From: Ligula intestinalis
Lineage: Eukaryota > Platyhelminthes > Cestoda > Diphyllobothriidea > Diphyllobothriidae
NCBI GenBank assembly: GCA_036362985.1
Contig: JAYGXS010000007.1
Location: 18,157,628-18,221,627 of the forward strand
Direction of reading: 5' to 3'
DNA: 64,000 nt
Shown here: one piece after another, positions 12,546 to 22,189 of the stretch
Position numbering within the stretch: the stretch's first letter is position 1
Layout: each line of letters opens with the position of its first letter
Position numbers and translations under genes: made by a program
The notes under the pieces: model-generated
Seen by the model: the letters and a program-made list of their open reading frames with translations, nothing else
What the model was told of the DNA's origin: nothing
The model's database searches: none

Positions 12546-12913
12546 CTTAACATAGAAGATAGCGAAGTGATCAAGGAAATAACTGGCGATGTATATCGGA
12601 AGAGGCGCATGGGCGTTATTAAGAGAAAACGTCAGCCATCGTTAGGCTGAGTGGACTAATGAGCAGGCAGTGATTTGAGGGAAAATCCTCGGAGCCCTAA
12701 AGACACCTGGATCAGCACAGAACATGTATACAGACATCTCTCCCCCCCCTCCCCAAGATGTTCGCATGGGGCGCTTGAAACAACCAAAAATAGATCGCCT
12801 AGATCAAAGCTAAACAACAAAAAAACCTCCAGATTTGAGTAATAAGGCCAGAAAGTGACAATGGGTACATCAGGGAGAAGAATAAGAAGTTAATGCGCAA
12901 AGGGAGAACCAAC

Positions 12914-13043
12914 CTAAGGCAGTTACAGCAGACACTGATTCTGTTGCCAGAGCAAAAACGCGCACAGAATGCGCTAACAGACTTGAATTGGCGAGTTTGG
13001 AGCGGAGAAGATCGCGCGCATTCGAGCCCTCAGAGGACCCAAA
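12914..13043 (-). CDS. UBR4: UBR4 exon 15
   Basis: Forty-three codons plus one base. Acceptor TTTATCCAG|TTTGGG and donor TTAG|GTTGGT. It reads FGSSEGSNARDLLRSKLANS and SLLAHSVRVFALATES. The spare base joins the first two bases of exon 16 to make an Asp codon. Confidence 0.75.
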
Positions 13044-13194
13044 CTGGATAAAGGGGAAGAGGACAATAAAAACAGACAATACTCGGACTGGTAGACTGCC
13101 TATGAATCAAAAACAACCCGTAATATGTACAACACTGTTAAAGGCCAGTGAGCAAAGTGGTCGTTAGAGCATTGTGTTCGCAAACGGGCCGCGT

Positions 13195-13390
13195 GGTAGA
13201 TGCTCTGGACCAATACGGAGGCCAGAGCAAGATACAGCATGCGTTATTCGGACTGCACACCTATAACAAATGCCGAACACGATGTGCGTAAAGGCACGCA
13301 TAAGGACGGCTTCGGCTGCACCCCAACGTGCGTCCGATCCCGCCTCTGGCTTTCTCGACTGTGTGTTGACACCAAACAAAGGTGGGTGAG
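13195..13390 (+). repeat. Unnamed ~200-bp repeat family, copy 1
   Basis: Starts GTGGTAGATGCTCTGGACCA and ends GTCCGATCCCGCCTCTGGC, TTTCTCGACTGTG. The ends match copies at 15.6 kb (minus) and 55.0 kb; the middle has drifted. Confidence 0.6.
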
Positions 13391-13489
13391 AGAAGATATA
13401 GTGAAGTAGATATTTTGCAAGTCTACTATCATTTAAAACTAATCCACGCGCAAGTCACCACGCTTGCCGAAGCACGCGGCGGACATGGC

Positions 13490-13625
13490 CGAAACCCACG
13501 GTCAACCTGTCAGTCAGAAGGTTGAACTTCTAAAACATAGGTCGCAGGCGCTAAACAGTGGTTTCGCAACACCTCAGGTTGAGTATGATTGACTAATGAC
13601 AGTGTCCATTCTTTATTTCAAAAAA
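13490..13625 (+). repeat. tRNA-derived SINE, decayed
   Basis: GGTTGAACTTCTAAAACATAGGTCGCAG then CTCAGGTTGAGTATGATTGACTAATGAC. First of three copies in 660 bp. Confidence 0.5.
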
Positions 13626-13739
13626 GTATTTCCGTCTACAATAAACTAGCCGGGGCTCAAGATTAGGCACAACAGGACGAGTGTGGTCTGCAACATGGCC
13701 GGCGAGCGTCACACTACCACTGTTAATATTCCCGACAGA

Positions 13740-13870
13740 AAATAACAAGAACAAGAGTCCGTGGAGCAATGATCAGAGCGTTGAAAGTTAAAACTTATAA
13801 GGTCACAGGTTCGAATCTCGGTATGCGGCTACCTTTGGAGTTAAGTATGGCCAACAGTTCCATCTTAATA
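13740..13870 (+). repeat. tRNA-derived SINE, decayed
   Basis: GAGTCCGTGGAGCAATGATC (A-box end), GGTCACAGGTTCGAATCTCG (B box), then AGTATGGCCAACAG. Second copy of the cluster. Confidence 0.65.
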
Positions 13871-14004
13871 TCATACACCATAAGTTGATATGCAACTGTT
13901 TGTGAAGGCTCTGAAGTGAGTTCCAAGGCACGCTGGGACATATATGGTCCGCAACCAGACCGGTAAGCCCCACATTAGCATGATACTCAGTATGGCAACC
14001 GAGG

Positions 14005-14150
14005 AAACAAGGGGCCCGTGGCTTAATAATAGTATTACTGTCAATGAATTTTAGGTGACAATTTCGAATCTCGCGTAGTCAACATCCGGCCGACGAATGA
14101 CGGCTTATAAGCCATTCCGGTCTCCCTTCTCTTTGTGGGCAACGTCAGTC
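14005..14150 (+). repeat. tRNA-derived SINE, decayed
   Basis: GGGCCCGTGGCTTAATAATAG, TTTCGAATCTCG, then CGACGAATGACGGCTTATAA and CATTCCGGTCTCCCTTC. Third copy of the cluster. Confidence 0.65.
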
Positions 14151-14356
14151 TGTTCTATAGTACCTCCTTTTTCCTTAGTAAGTTAAGAACATTAAGATTA
14201 GTACAAACCGTAAAAATTAACGCTTTACAAGGTAATTTCCAATGCGAAAAATAATTTCCGATGAAATCCTAGATCCACTAAACGAGAAATAAAAAATAAT
14301 AACAGCTATCACAACATGCATGTTGTAGTTGTATGCCAGAGGCGTTGCAAACACAC

Positions 14357-14967
14357 CTGGCATCGAAGGCGCTCGACGATAAATTGAGCCAACGGCTGCA
14401 ACGAAGTACTATCACCAACATTCCTGGCATCGGAGCCCGGCAAGAAATTGTTGATAAAACGCTGCAACCTGCCACGTCGGAGATCGGCGGCAGTGGTGCC
14501 AAAGAAAGTGGCTGAAAGGCCGGCAAAAGTGCCAGACGCGGAAGAGGTGGTGCGCTCAGAGGAGAACGCTGACAGGCCGACGAGAGGAAGAGAAGCTGAA
14601 GGTCGTCCTGTAGGCGACAGTTGGTCCGGCCGCGCGGCAGCAGCAGTCTGTACTGGTGCGTCCTCCTCGCGACTAGCCCTAACAGCGGCGCCAGACGCGG
14701 CAGTGGAATCCAAATGCTTTCGGCGGAATGCTCCCATTCGGCGGATGCGGCTGGCCAGCGGGTGGCTGCCCGTTGAACATAGCAGTGGCGGCAGCGAGAC
14801 AGAGGTGGTGGTTGCGCCTGTCACTCGCACGGAATTGTTTACGCTGAATTCGCTGCTAGCTGGGGCGGCGGCGGTGCCAATATCTCCGGTCTCTGCGGAC
14901 TGCGCGGTTGAAGCGGCACGTTTTAGCGAGAGGATAGTATCGTTGCAGGCAAGTTTCGGTAAGTGGG
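14357..14967 (-). CDS. UBR4: UBR4 exon 14 (linker after UBR box)
   Basis: Acceptor TGATGTCTAG and donor CCAG|GTGTGT. About 203 codons. It opens HLPKLACNDTILSLKRAAST and is then dominated by low-complexity Ala/Ser/Thr/Gly with scattered Arg. It ends with the ordered stretch RGRLQRFINNFLPGSDARNV and SLQPLAQFIVERLRCQ. The long linker looks lineage-expanded compared with what I recall of UBR4, but this is a judgement from composition. Confidence 0.78.
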
Positions 14968-15572
14968 CTAGACATCAAATTGAACAAGACAGGAGATGAA
15001 GTCTTAGACTGTCATCATCAATAAGCTGATCTACTATCTCGATGTAATAATTGCACAGGTGATTATACTAGGTGTAATAAGTGAGTATTCGTGTATTTCT
15101 TTTACTAGTTTCAATGTCCTCAGAAGACTCAAACTGCAGATAAGAGAAGAGGGAAGAAAAAGGATGATACTCGAAAATGTTAGACTGAACGTGAGTAAAA
15201 AACCGACGGTTGCTCGCTTTTTGGTTGCGATTGCGTAAACAATCTCTTCTCGAATTTTTCTGCTGTAGCAATGCATTTCGTTGCCACTGTGTTACCAATC
15301 AGAAGATTAAGGGTGTTTGCCTTTCTTTCTCCGAATAAAACTAAATGCAACATCAGTGCCACCCAATGGCAATATTTGGAGCAGAATTCGGTGGTATTTT
15401 GGACGGTGCAGTGGCTCACCGACAATCCGACCATCGATTCTGAAGAGGTCTACCGTGTGCTGTACAGTATGCTGGTACAGACGGTGACATACACGTGAAT
15501 CAGTCTTAAGTGAAAGTGGACTTGCGTTGAATCTAACGCACTCCCTTTGCCCTAACTCGCCCCAGCCTTGTG

Positions 15573-15800
15573 TTAAGATACAGTCAAGAAGACCAGAGGT
15601 GGGATCGGGCGCAGGTGAGAGGCGCGGTCGGAGCCGACATGTCTGACTCGAAGGTCATGGAATACGGAGACCATAAATGCCACAGGTAGCCGATGCGGCA
15701 TGAGCCTATAGCTACGCGTGACGACAACGCTCCCGGTGTTTGGCATTGCCGTGTCCTGATTGACACCGTGTTGGTCCAACGCATCCACCAAGCGGCCCGG
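15573..15800 (-). repeat. Unnamed ~200-bp repeat family, copy 2
   Basis: Minus strand: GTGGATGCGTTGGACCAACA at the start and GCGCCCGATCCCACCTCTGG, TCTTCTTGACTGTATC at the end. Probably the copy closest to the family form. Confidence 0.6.
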
Positions 15801-17109
15801 TTAAGGAAGTGGGTGGAATGATTCACCAATTAGTCGAACACAACAAAGTCTAGTCATATACGAGCCGAAAGTGACTTATTTGACATTTAAAAAATCTCGA
15901 TAAACCAATAAAGGCATAACGGGGATTTTGACTGCAAACGTTAGGCTTTATGTCGCGTTTTGACCGGAACTATCATGCATATGTGCGCCAGTCGTGTGGT
16001 TCTCGGTGATGGAACTACTCAGCTTCTGTTGTCAGTTCTCTGGCATAGAGGCGCAATATTAATTGTAAGTCAGGGAATCGTTGTGGGTACGAAGAATCTT
16101 GTCATAGTTAATAAAGGTTAACAATACGGGAAGGTATGTAGGAACGACAACAATGTTCTGCCAGGCGTTTAAGTTTTAATGGCAAGCGCAGCAGTAGCGC
16201 GGAATGCAAAAGGCAAGAGTCCACAGTGGCCAGAAGCACAAGACGTGATAAAAATTGCCAGCGCTACCAGAATTTGTCACTGAAAGGAAAAAGTAGTTCA
16301 AGGTTCCAGTGGGCTGGCTGTTAACCGAAGGGTCAACTCTGGGAAATACGATATAATTCGGGATAGAAGAATCATCAAGGTGAAGACGACAAGAGCCTAG
16401 ACCAAAAGACGAAGCAGTCGGGACTAGGTAAGTCAGTACATAAAGGAACGCGAAGCCGCATGAGATAGGGGTTTAGGGGGCGTAGAGTTTGACGAGAGCG
16501 GGGTACTTGTACGGCTGCAATCAGGGCTAATATAGCCGGCCTCGATTATATCCCGGATAGTAATAAACGTAGTATTGTTATCGAACGTAGTTTCCATGAT
16601 TTTCCTAAGAAAATGTGAGTACTAATGGGTCCACAACAGCCGCCCGGAATTCTAAGTAGAGGTTGTGTCAATAGCCTAACAAAACAGTAGCAGTGAGAAG
16701 CCAACCTATTTAATGGCTGTCATCAGGCTTCGGGGCATTTTATAGGCTTTTGGCGTGCCCTGGTAGCACTGCCGCTGCTGGTCTGCGACGGCTTATCCGC
16801 TAGACCCGAGTCTACTTATTTCGCAGCTCACTACCGAAGGCCGTTGCACTATCAGCCACCTGTGGACGCACCAGGTAACCAGCAGCCAGGCAAACGGGGA
16901 GAGGGCTAGTCATGTTTATGCATCTACAACTGCAAAAGAATTCATGTTTGTATGAGGTGCTCCTTATACTCCGATCTGATTACGCAAAGAGTCCCCACTT
17001 GTGAATACATGAGGCAGTACTGAGCATAGTGATCGTACTACGGTTATCGCACCGACTGGTTGACATGATTGAAGTCTGATGGGAGTGTAACAGAGAAATG
17101 AAACGTGCG

Positions 17110-17134
17110 TAACAGACAGACAGACAGACAGGTA
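17110..17134 (+). repeat. (ACAG)n microsatellite
   Basis: Five to six ACAG/AGAC units. Confidence 0.85.
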
Positions 17135-17440
17135 AGCTTCAGCGATCAGGCCTATAGCAATTCAGTCAGAAGGCATGTGCGTATAGGAGGAAAGTGTGTG
17201 AGATCGACGCTACAAGTCACAATCATGATGAACTTACATGGTGTGGAGGGAAGAGCGGTCTGTTCGGATTTCAGTCGAACCAACTGCCAGCAGAACCTTG
17301 CAGCCTATCCTGATGAATCACTCCATCGGCCGACAGCCAAAAATGGTTCATTGTTCAATGGGACCAACCTCAAGGTCACGTGTATTCGCCAATGAAGGGC
17401 CTCTCAAGAGATGACCTTAGGCCGCTGGATCGGCTATTTA

Positions 17441-17463
17441 CTGGCACACACACACACACACAG
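17441..17463 (+). repeat. (CA)n microsatellite
   Basis: About eleven CA units in UBR4 intron 13. Confidence 0.9.
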
Positions 17464-17614
17464 GTGCGCAGACGCATGCGAACACACGTGAGCGCGTCAG
17501 ACTGCAACCACCCAGCAGGTGACTTTATTCCAACGCACCAACCATACAACACTTGAACTCGCTTCACAATCCTATATTAGCAACTGTCACATGTCACACA
17601 GGGAGTTGCATCAG

Positions 17615-17720
17615 ACCTGCTGAAAAAGACACCCTCAGGCGTGACTGGAAGCAGTCCACATCAGCCCAAACTTCTCCCGTGCCCACTGCCACCGAGACAG
17701 CAACCTGTACACAATAAAAC
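17615..17720 (+). repeat. Short dispersed repeat, copy 1
   Basis: CACCCTCAGGCGTGACTGGA then AGCAGTCCACATCAGCCC and ACTGCCACCGAGACAGCAAC. Related to 38,495 and 58,058. Confidence 0.45.
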
Positions 17721-17844
17721 CCTCATTCGGATGGCTTCAACTTTTACGCTCTTGTTGTTTTGTTCGGCCTTGGGGACGCAAACAGGGCATCATGAAACGA
17801 TGAAACCACAGTTTATCACCGTTACAACAAGGCCCTCGTGTTGA

Positions 17845-18420
17845 CAATGAGCCCGGACGCCAGGTGACTGATATCGACTTATTAGCTTCAAGCTTCGCTG
17901 ATTTGCAGTCTATGGTATCATGGGTGAACAATATCGCTAAATCGGTCGATTTTTCCATAAACGCTGGGGAAACCAAAATGTATTTATGCTGCATTCCCGC
18001 CCACGATAAGGCACCTTTTGAGATCAGTAGCTGTAAACTAGAAAAAATAGACAGTTGCAAGTGCCTCGGAACGAGGTTGCTGCCGAATGAACAGATTAAG
18101 GATGACATTTTCTCCCAAATTGATGCAACTCGTAGTTTTCTCAAGCTTTAGAAAGTGCCTGTGGAACCGACGCGATATGTTTATTATCACGAAGGCTTGC
18201 ATGTACCACGCATCCTTTGAGTGAAGTACACCGACTTTGTCTAAAATAAAACAGCACTCGCTGCGACAACATCGCGATGATATCTCAGGCCATCCAAGAA
18301 AGACGACAGAGGTGGATTGGACACGTTCTTCGTCGTCAACCTCAAGAGCTTAGTTACTCACCATTACCCAATTAGAAAATTCGAAGAAGGAATCAGCTCA
18401 AAAACGGACACAACTCAGTC
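17845..18420 (+). mobile_element. RTE LINE 3' fragment
   Basis: Contains the RT end seen at 5310-5650 (DIDLLASSFADLQSM; then CCIPAHDKAPFEI; LGTRLLPNEQIKDDI) and the C-terminal WIGHVLRRQPQEL block, with several frameshifts. It ends just before UBR4 exon 13. More diverged than the 2.65-kb copy. Confidence 0.8.
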
Positions 18421-18480
18421 TGTCAGGATAAGCAATTTGCAACTATAATCTCAAAAGAGGCTAAGTCGAGGTTTACTTAC

Positions 18481-18922
18481 AATTCGTCCAGGGCAGGAAG
18501 GCTGAGAAGAGACTGTGATTGTTCTTCTTCTTTTGCTGCAGCTGCGGTCGGTACAGCTGACGTCGCATAGAGCAGCAACGTCCCAGCGGTCCCATCTCAT
18601 CGGCGCAGTCACAAAAGAATTCGCTGGTGGTCGAAAAGGTGACACTATGGCCAGCGTGACAGAGTTGAGCGCAGAGGTGGCAGACGCCGCGAGTGTTGAC
18701 CATATCACAAGTGTGACAAGAGTACCAGGGCTGCTGGGCAAAATTGTGTTGAGTGGAGGCAAAGGTACAGATCTCCTCCAGGCCATATTCAGTAGCATAA
18801 AAGGAGGTCAGAAGGTCACTGCGTGGACTGCCTGTGGAACAGGCGACGGGGCCGCAGAGGGCCTCGCGAAGAAACACGTCTAACCCCACGTTCCAACTCT
18901 CTCCCTGCTTGATGGAGTCATT
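18481..18922 (-). CDS. UBR4: UBR4 exon 13: UBR-box zinc finger
   Basis: The diagnostic exon. Acceptor ACAAACAG|AATGAC, donor GAATT|GTAAGT. The UBR box occupies exon residues about 50-118 (genomic about 18570-18775). Candidate zinc ligands are C52, C69, C72, C81, C84, H89, H92, C104, C106 and C116. The spacing (CHTC, CHLC, HAGH, CDC) is that of UBR1/UBR4-type fingers that bind the N-terminal residue of N-degron substrates. QPWYSCHTCDM and FFCDCAD are the clearest matches. Upstream, SIKQGESWNVGLDVFLREAL is a helical lead-in. After the finger comes a Lys/Gln-rich linker. All expected ligands appear present. Confidence 0.93.
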
Positions 18923-19239
18923 CTGTTTGTAACGGAGGGGAGGGGTGAAAGGAGACGAGTCAGGTTAACAGGGGAAGACTTGTGGGTGATGAAACAGAAG
19001 CTAGCTAGTCAACGATTCATAGCCTGACTCCAGAATTAGGTGCAGAAGCTTTAGTCGTCATTTGGAATTGCAAACCAGTTACGCAGACCTTTGCAAGCAG
19101 GCTAGATTGGCAAACCTTATGTACATGTGACCCAAACAAGGATGATTCAGGGCCTCTCCCTTACCGACACACAATCCTCGGATTGAGCACTGTGCAACGG
19201 GATCGTTAAGAGGCCCAGAGACAGGGAGAAAAAGAGAGA

Positions 19240-19305
19240 CGACTTATGTACCATAAATGGTCATTCCAGTCTCCTTCGTCACTGCCGGTAATGCTATCTG
19301 CCCCA
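19240..19305 (+). repeat. SINE 3' body remnant
   Basis: ATAAATGGTCATTCCAGTCT followed by CCTTCGTCACTGCCGGTAAT, the SINE tail only. Confidence 0.5.
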
Positions 19306-21639
19306 GATAACCTTAGTCATAAACGGTTCACAAAAAGAGGTGGACGGGTCAACAGAAACCCTAAGTTAAAAAGGCCAAGTATAGGTTTAATTTTATCCCA
19401 CAAATGCATGAAAGCCTTTAATAAACACACGGCAGTAAGCGAAAGGGAGGCAAAAGGCCAAAATAGGGGTCTCGATTCAGTATCAGTCTGAGGGAAAAAT
19501 AGACGAATGCCTTTGAACTCCCTGTTGGTAACAGGATGATAGAAAATAAGTTGATACAAAGATAAATTTAAAATTTACGACAGTCACATGTTCCGGGAAA
19601 ACAATCTTTACAAAATATAACTGAAAACTAATGCTACTTGCAAATCGCGAGTAGTATAATTTAATGCAGTGTATGTGATAAACTACGTGATTTACTGCAA
19701 CCTAGTGAAGGAGTTTTGATCTTCATTGCGTTTGTGCTTGATACATGTCCAGTCTACTCTTAAATGCATTGACACAAGTGGAGAGGACCACCTCTTCTTG
19801 AAGAGCGTTCCACGCTGAAACTATTCTGTTGGTAACGAAAAATTTTCTTCCGTCGATCCTTGCTTTGACCGGGCGTAGTTTAAGGGAATGTCCGCGCAAA
19901 GTTTGCGTGTGAGCCTGAGCAAAGAAATCACCAGGAACGAAACAACAATGCAGGCTATTCATAATACGAAGGTAAATATGAGGTTCCCTCGGAGTTGTCG
20001 GTAGGAAAGGAAAAAAATTCGAGAATGGACAGTCTGCTTTCATAGGGCAATGTTCCTATACCTTTGACCATCTTTGTCGCTCGCCTCTGGACCTTCTCTA
20101 AGACAGTACAATCTTTGACTGTCCATGGTCTCCATGCCTGTATAGCGAACTGCAGGTGCGGCCGAATGAGGCTTCCAAAGATTTTGGAAAAGTTGTCTTT
20201 TTCAAACCCCATAAAGGCTCGTCTAATCAGCTGTAACATAGATCTGGCCGACTTCGCCGCCTTCGTACAGTTCAGCGTTGGTTTGAGTGAAGAAGTTATC
20301 CACACACCCAAGTCCTTCTGACTCTCAACGTGTTGCAGCGGGGTACCATTTAAAGAATAGACTTTCGTGCAGGATGCTCTACAACTGCCGATTTGAAGAA
20401 AGTTACATTTACCAACATTTAAAAAGACATTAGCCAAAGCTTTGGCCAGTCCTCCAATCTGTTCAAGTTGGCTTGTAGATGGTTTTTGTCTGCCGTACTT
20501 TGGACAACTTTCCATAATTTTATGTCATCGGCGAAAAAGGTGACTTCTCAGTCTAGATCCCTGACACAGTCGTTGATGAAAACGAGAAACAATACGGGAC
20601 CTAAAACTGAGCCCTGTGGGACGCCACTCACCACAGGTAAATCCAAGGACTGCTGGCGACTGACTTGGACTCTTTGTGACCGTCCTGTCAAAAAGTGTTG
20701 GATCCGTAGGAGAAGATTCCCGCGAACGCCTGCGCTGCACAGCTTAAGCAGCAGGCGTTGATGAGGGACGGTATCGAACGCCTTTTTGAAGTCAATGTAG
20801 ATCGCATGCACCGCTTTGCCCTCGTCACGTGCTTTGGTCCAGCTATCAAGTGAGCATAGCAGATTGGTAAGGCAGGACCTAACCCTACGAAAACCGTGTT
20901 GAGCATCGGAAAGGAAGTGATTCTGTTCGAGGAACTGCATCAACGCCTTCTTCATGATTTTTCCATAGTTTTGCAACAAATGGAGGTAAGGCTCACCGGC
21001 CTTTAGTTATTTGCGGACGCTCGGCTTCAACTCTTGAAAGTTGGGATGATCGTCACTGTCTTCCAATCAGATGGTAGGCAGCCCGTAACAAATGACGCCT
21101 GTAAGATTAGGGCTAGCGGCTTGACCATTTCAGAAGTTAGCTCCTTCAACAGCTGGGCCGGGATTGCATCGGGGCCTGGGGAGGTCGATTCTTTCAAATT
21201 AAGAAGATCATTCTTAACTAAATCCTCGGTGAAGAGGACTGCATCAATAGATGGGATCGAATTGTCTTCTTAAGTGTGGGATAGAAAACCGGGTTCAGTC
21301 ATCTCGACGGACCGGAAGAACTGAGAGAGCTGTTCAGCTTTATCCTTGTCCTCTGAGATTCCGGCACCTTCGGCAGTTCGCAGTAGAGGGATAGGATCCT
21401 TATTCCGCGTGCTCTGTCTTATATAACTGTACAGGACTTTAGGGTGAACCATGGCTCGGTTTAACAGATCCTCTTCAAACTGCTGTCGAGCTCTGACAAT
21501 GAGACGTTTGACTCGGTTTCTCTGCATTTTGTACCGATTAAGAGATCCAGATGACCTTTAAATTCAGTACTTTTTAAACAGTTTTCCCTTCTTGTTAACT
21601 TCGGTTTTTAAGGATGGATTCAGCCAGCGAGGCCTGTTC

Positions 21640-21644
21640 GTAAG
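21640..21644. repeat. Target-site duplication, left (GTAAG)
   Basis: Pairs with GCAAG at 22185-22189 across the solo LTR; four of five bases match. Confidence 0.6.
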
Positions 21645-22184
21645 TGTTGTAACCTAGTGTGTTCCTGTGTCAACACCAGTTATGTTCCCCCAGTGCTTGT
21701 TAGGAAACGAAGACAGGATAGGATAACTGACGCTACTTTACTGTCACTTGTACAAGTACATCAACACTGTTCCGTGTGTCCAGTAGTTTCGTCTGGTCGT
21801 AGCGTGTCCAGCAGCAGTCTCCTTTGGCAGCGTGTCAACAACAGAGTCCCCATTCTGCTAGGGCCTCGCTATTTAAGGGGCAGTGGTCCTTGCTCCCCAT
21901 TGGTTGTCCATTGTCATCGTGCGCACGTTTGCTTTCGCACGTCTGGCATCTGTCCTCGCGTGACCCCACTGTAGGCAGCAGTCCGGCTGCAGGGCCGTCT
22001 GACTCCGCAAGCCTTCTTTGTCCTAGCCTGTATGCGCCGGACGCCCTCACGTGACCTCGCACGGTCTGACGTCTGGGTGACGAGATCGGCTCCTGTGACA
22101 CCAACTGTTCCAAGGTGGACTGGTCCGCGGTGCCCTCGGTGTGTCTGTGTCTCTGTCTGGGTGACGTGCCTTGTCTTCCAAACA
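21645..22184 (+). mobile_element. Solo LTR inserted into the CR1 LINE
   Basis: A 540-bp block that breaks the CR1 reading frame between its endonuclease and RT. It starts TGTTGTAACC and ends CCAAACA, so it has TG...CA ends with the short inverted repeat TGTT/AACA. It is flanked by GTAAG (left) and GCAAG (right), a 5-bp target duplication with one mismatch, as made by Ty3/Gypsy-like or retrovirus-like integrases. A TATTTAAG box at about 21,870 favours plus orientation. There is no internal coding part. Age is suggested by the mutated duplication. Confidence 0.75.
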
Positions 22185-22189
22185 GCAAG
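22185..22189. repeat. Target-site duplication, right (GCAAG)
   Basis: Right partner of the 5-bp duplication around the solo LTR. Confidence 0.6.

Larger units (their letters stand above)
15000..17600. other. UBR4 intron 13, proximal part
   Basis: One copy of the ~200-bp repeat at 15.6 kb and two microsatellites near 17.1 and 17.45 kb. No exon with good splice sites seen. Confidence 0.4.

Noticed and set aside
14448..14999. A 183-codon plus-strand protein
   Set aside because: It is the GC-rich opposite strand of UBR4 exon 14, with no splice or domain support.
21835..22188. A minus-strand protein of 117 codons
   Set aside because: It lies wholly inside the solo LTR and has no recognisable motif.
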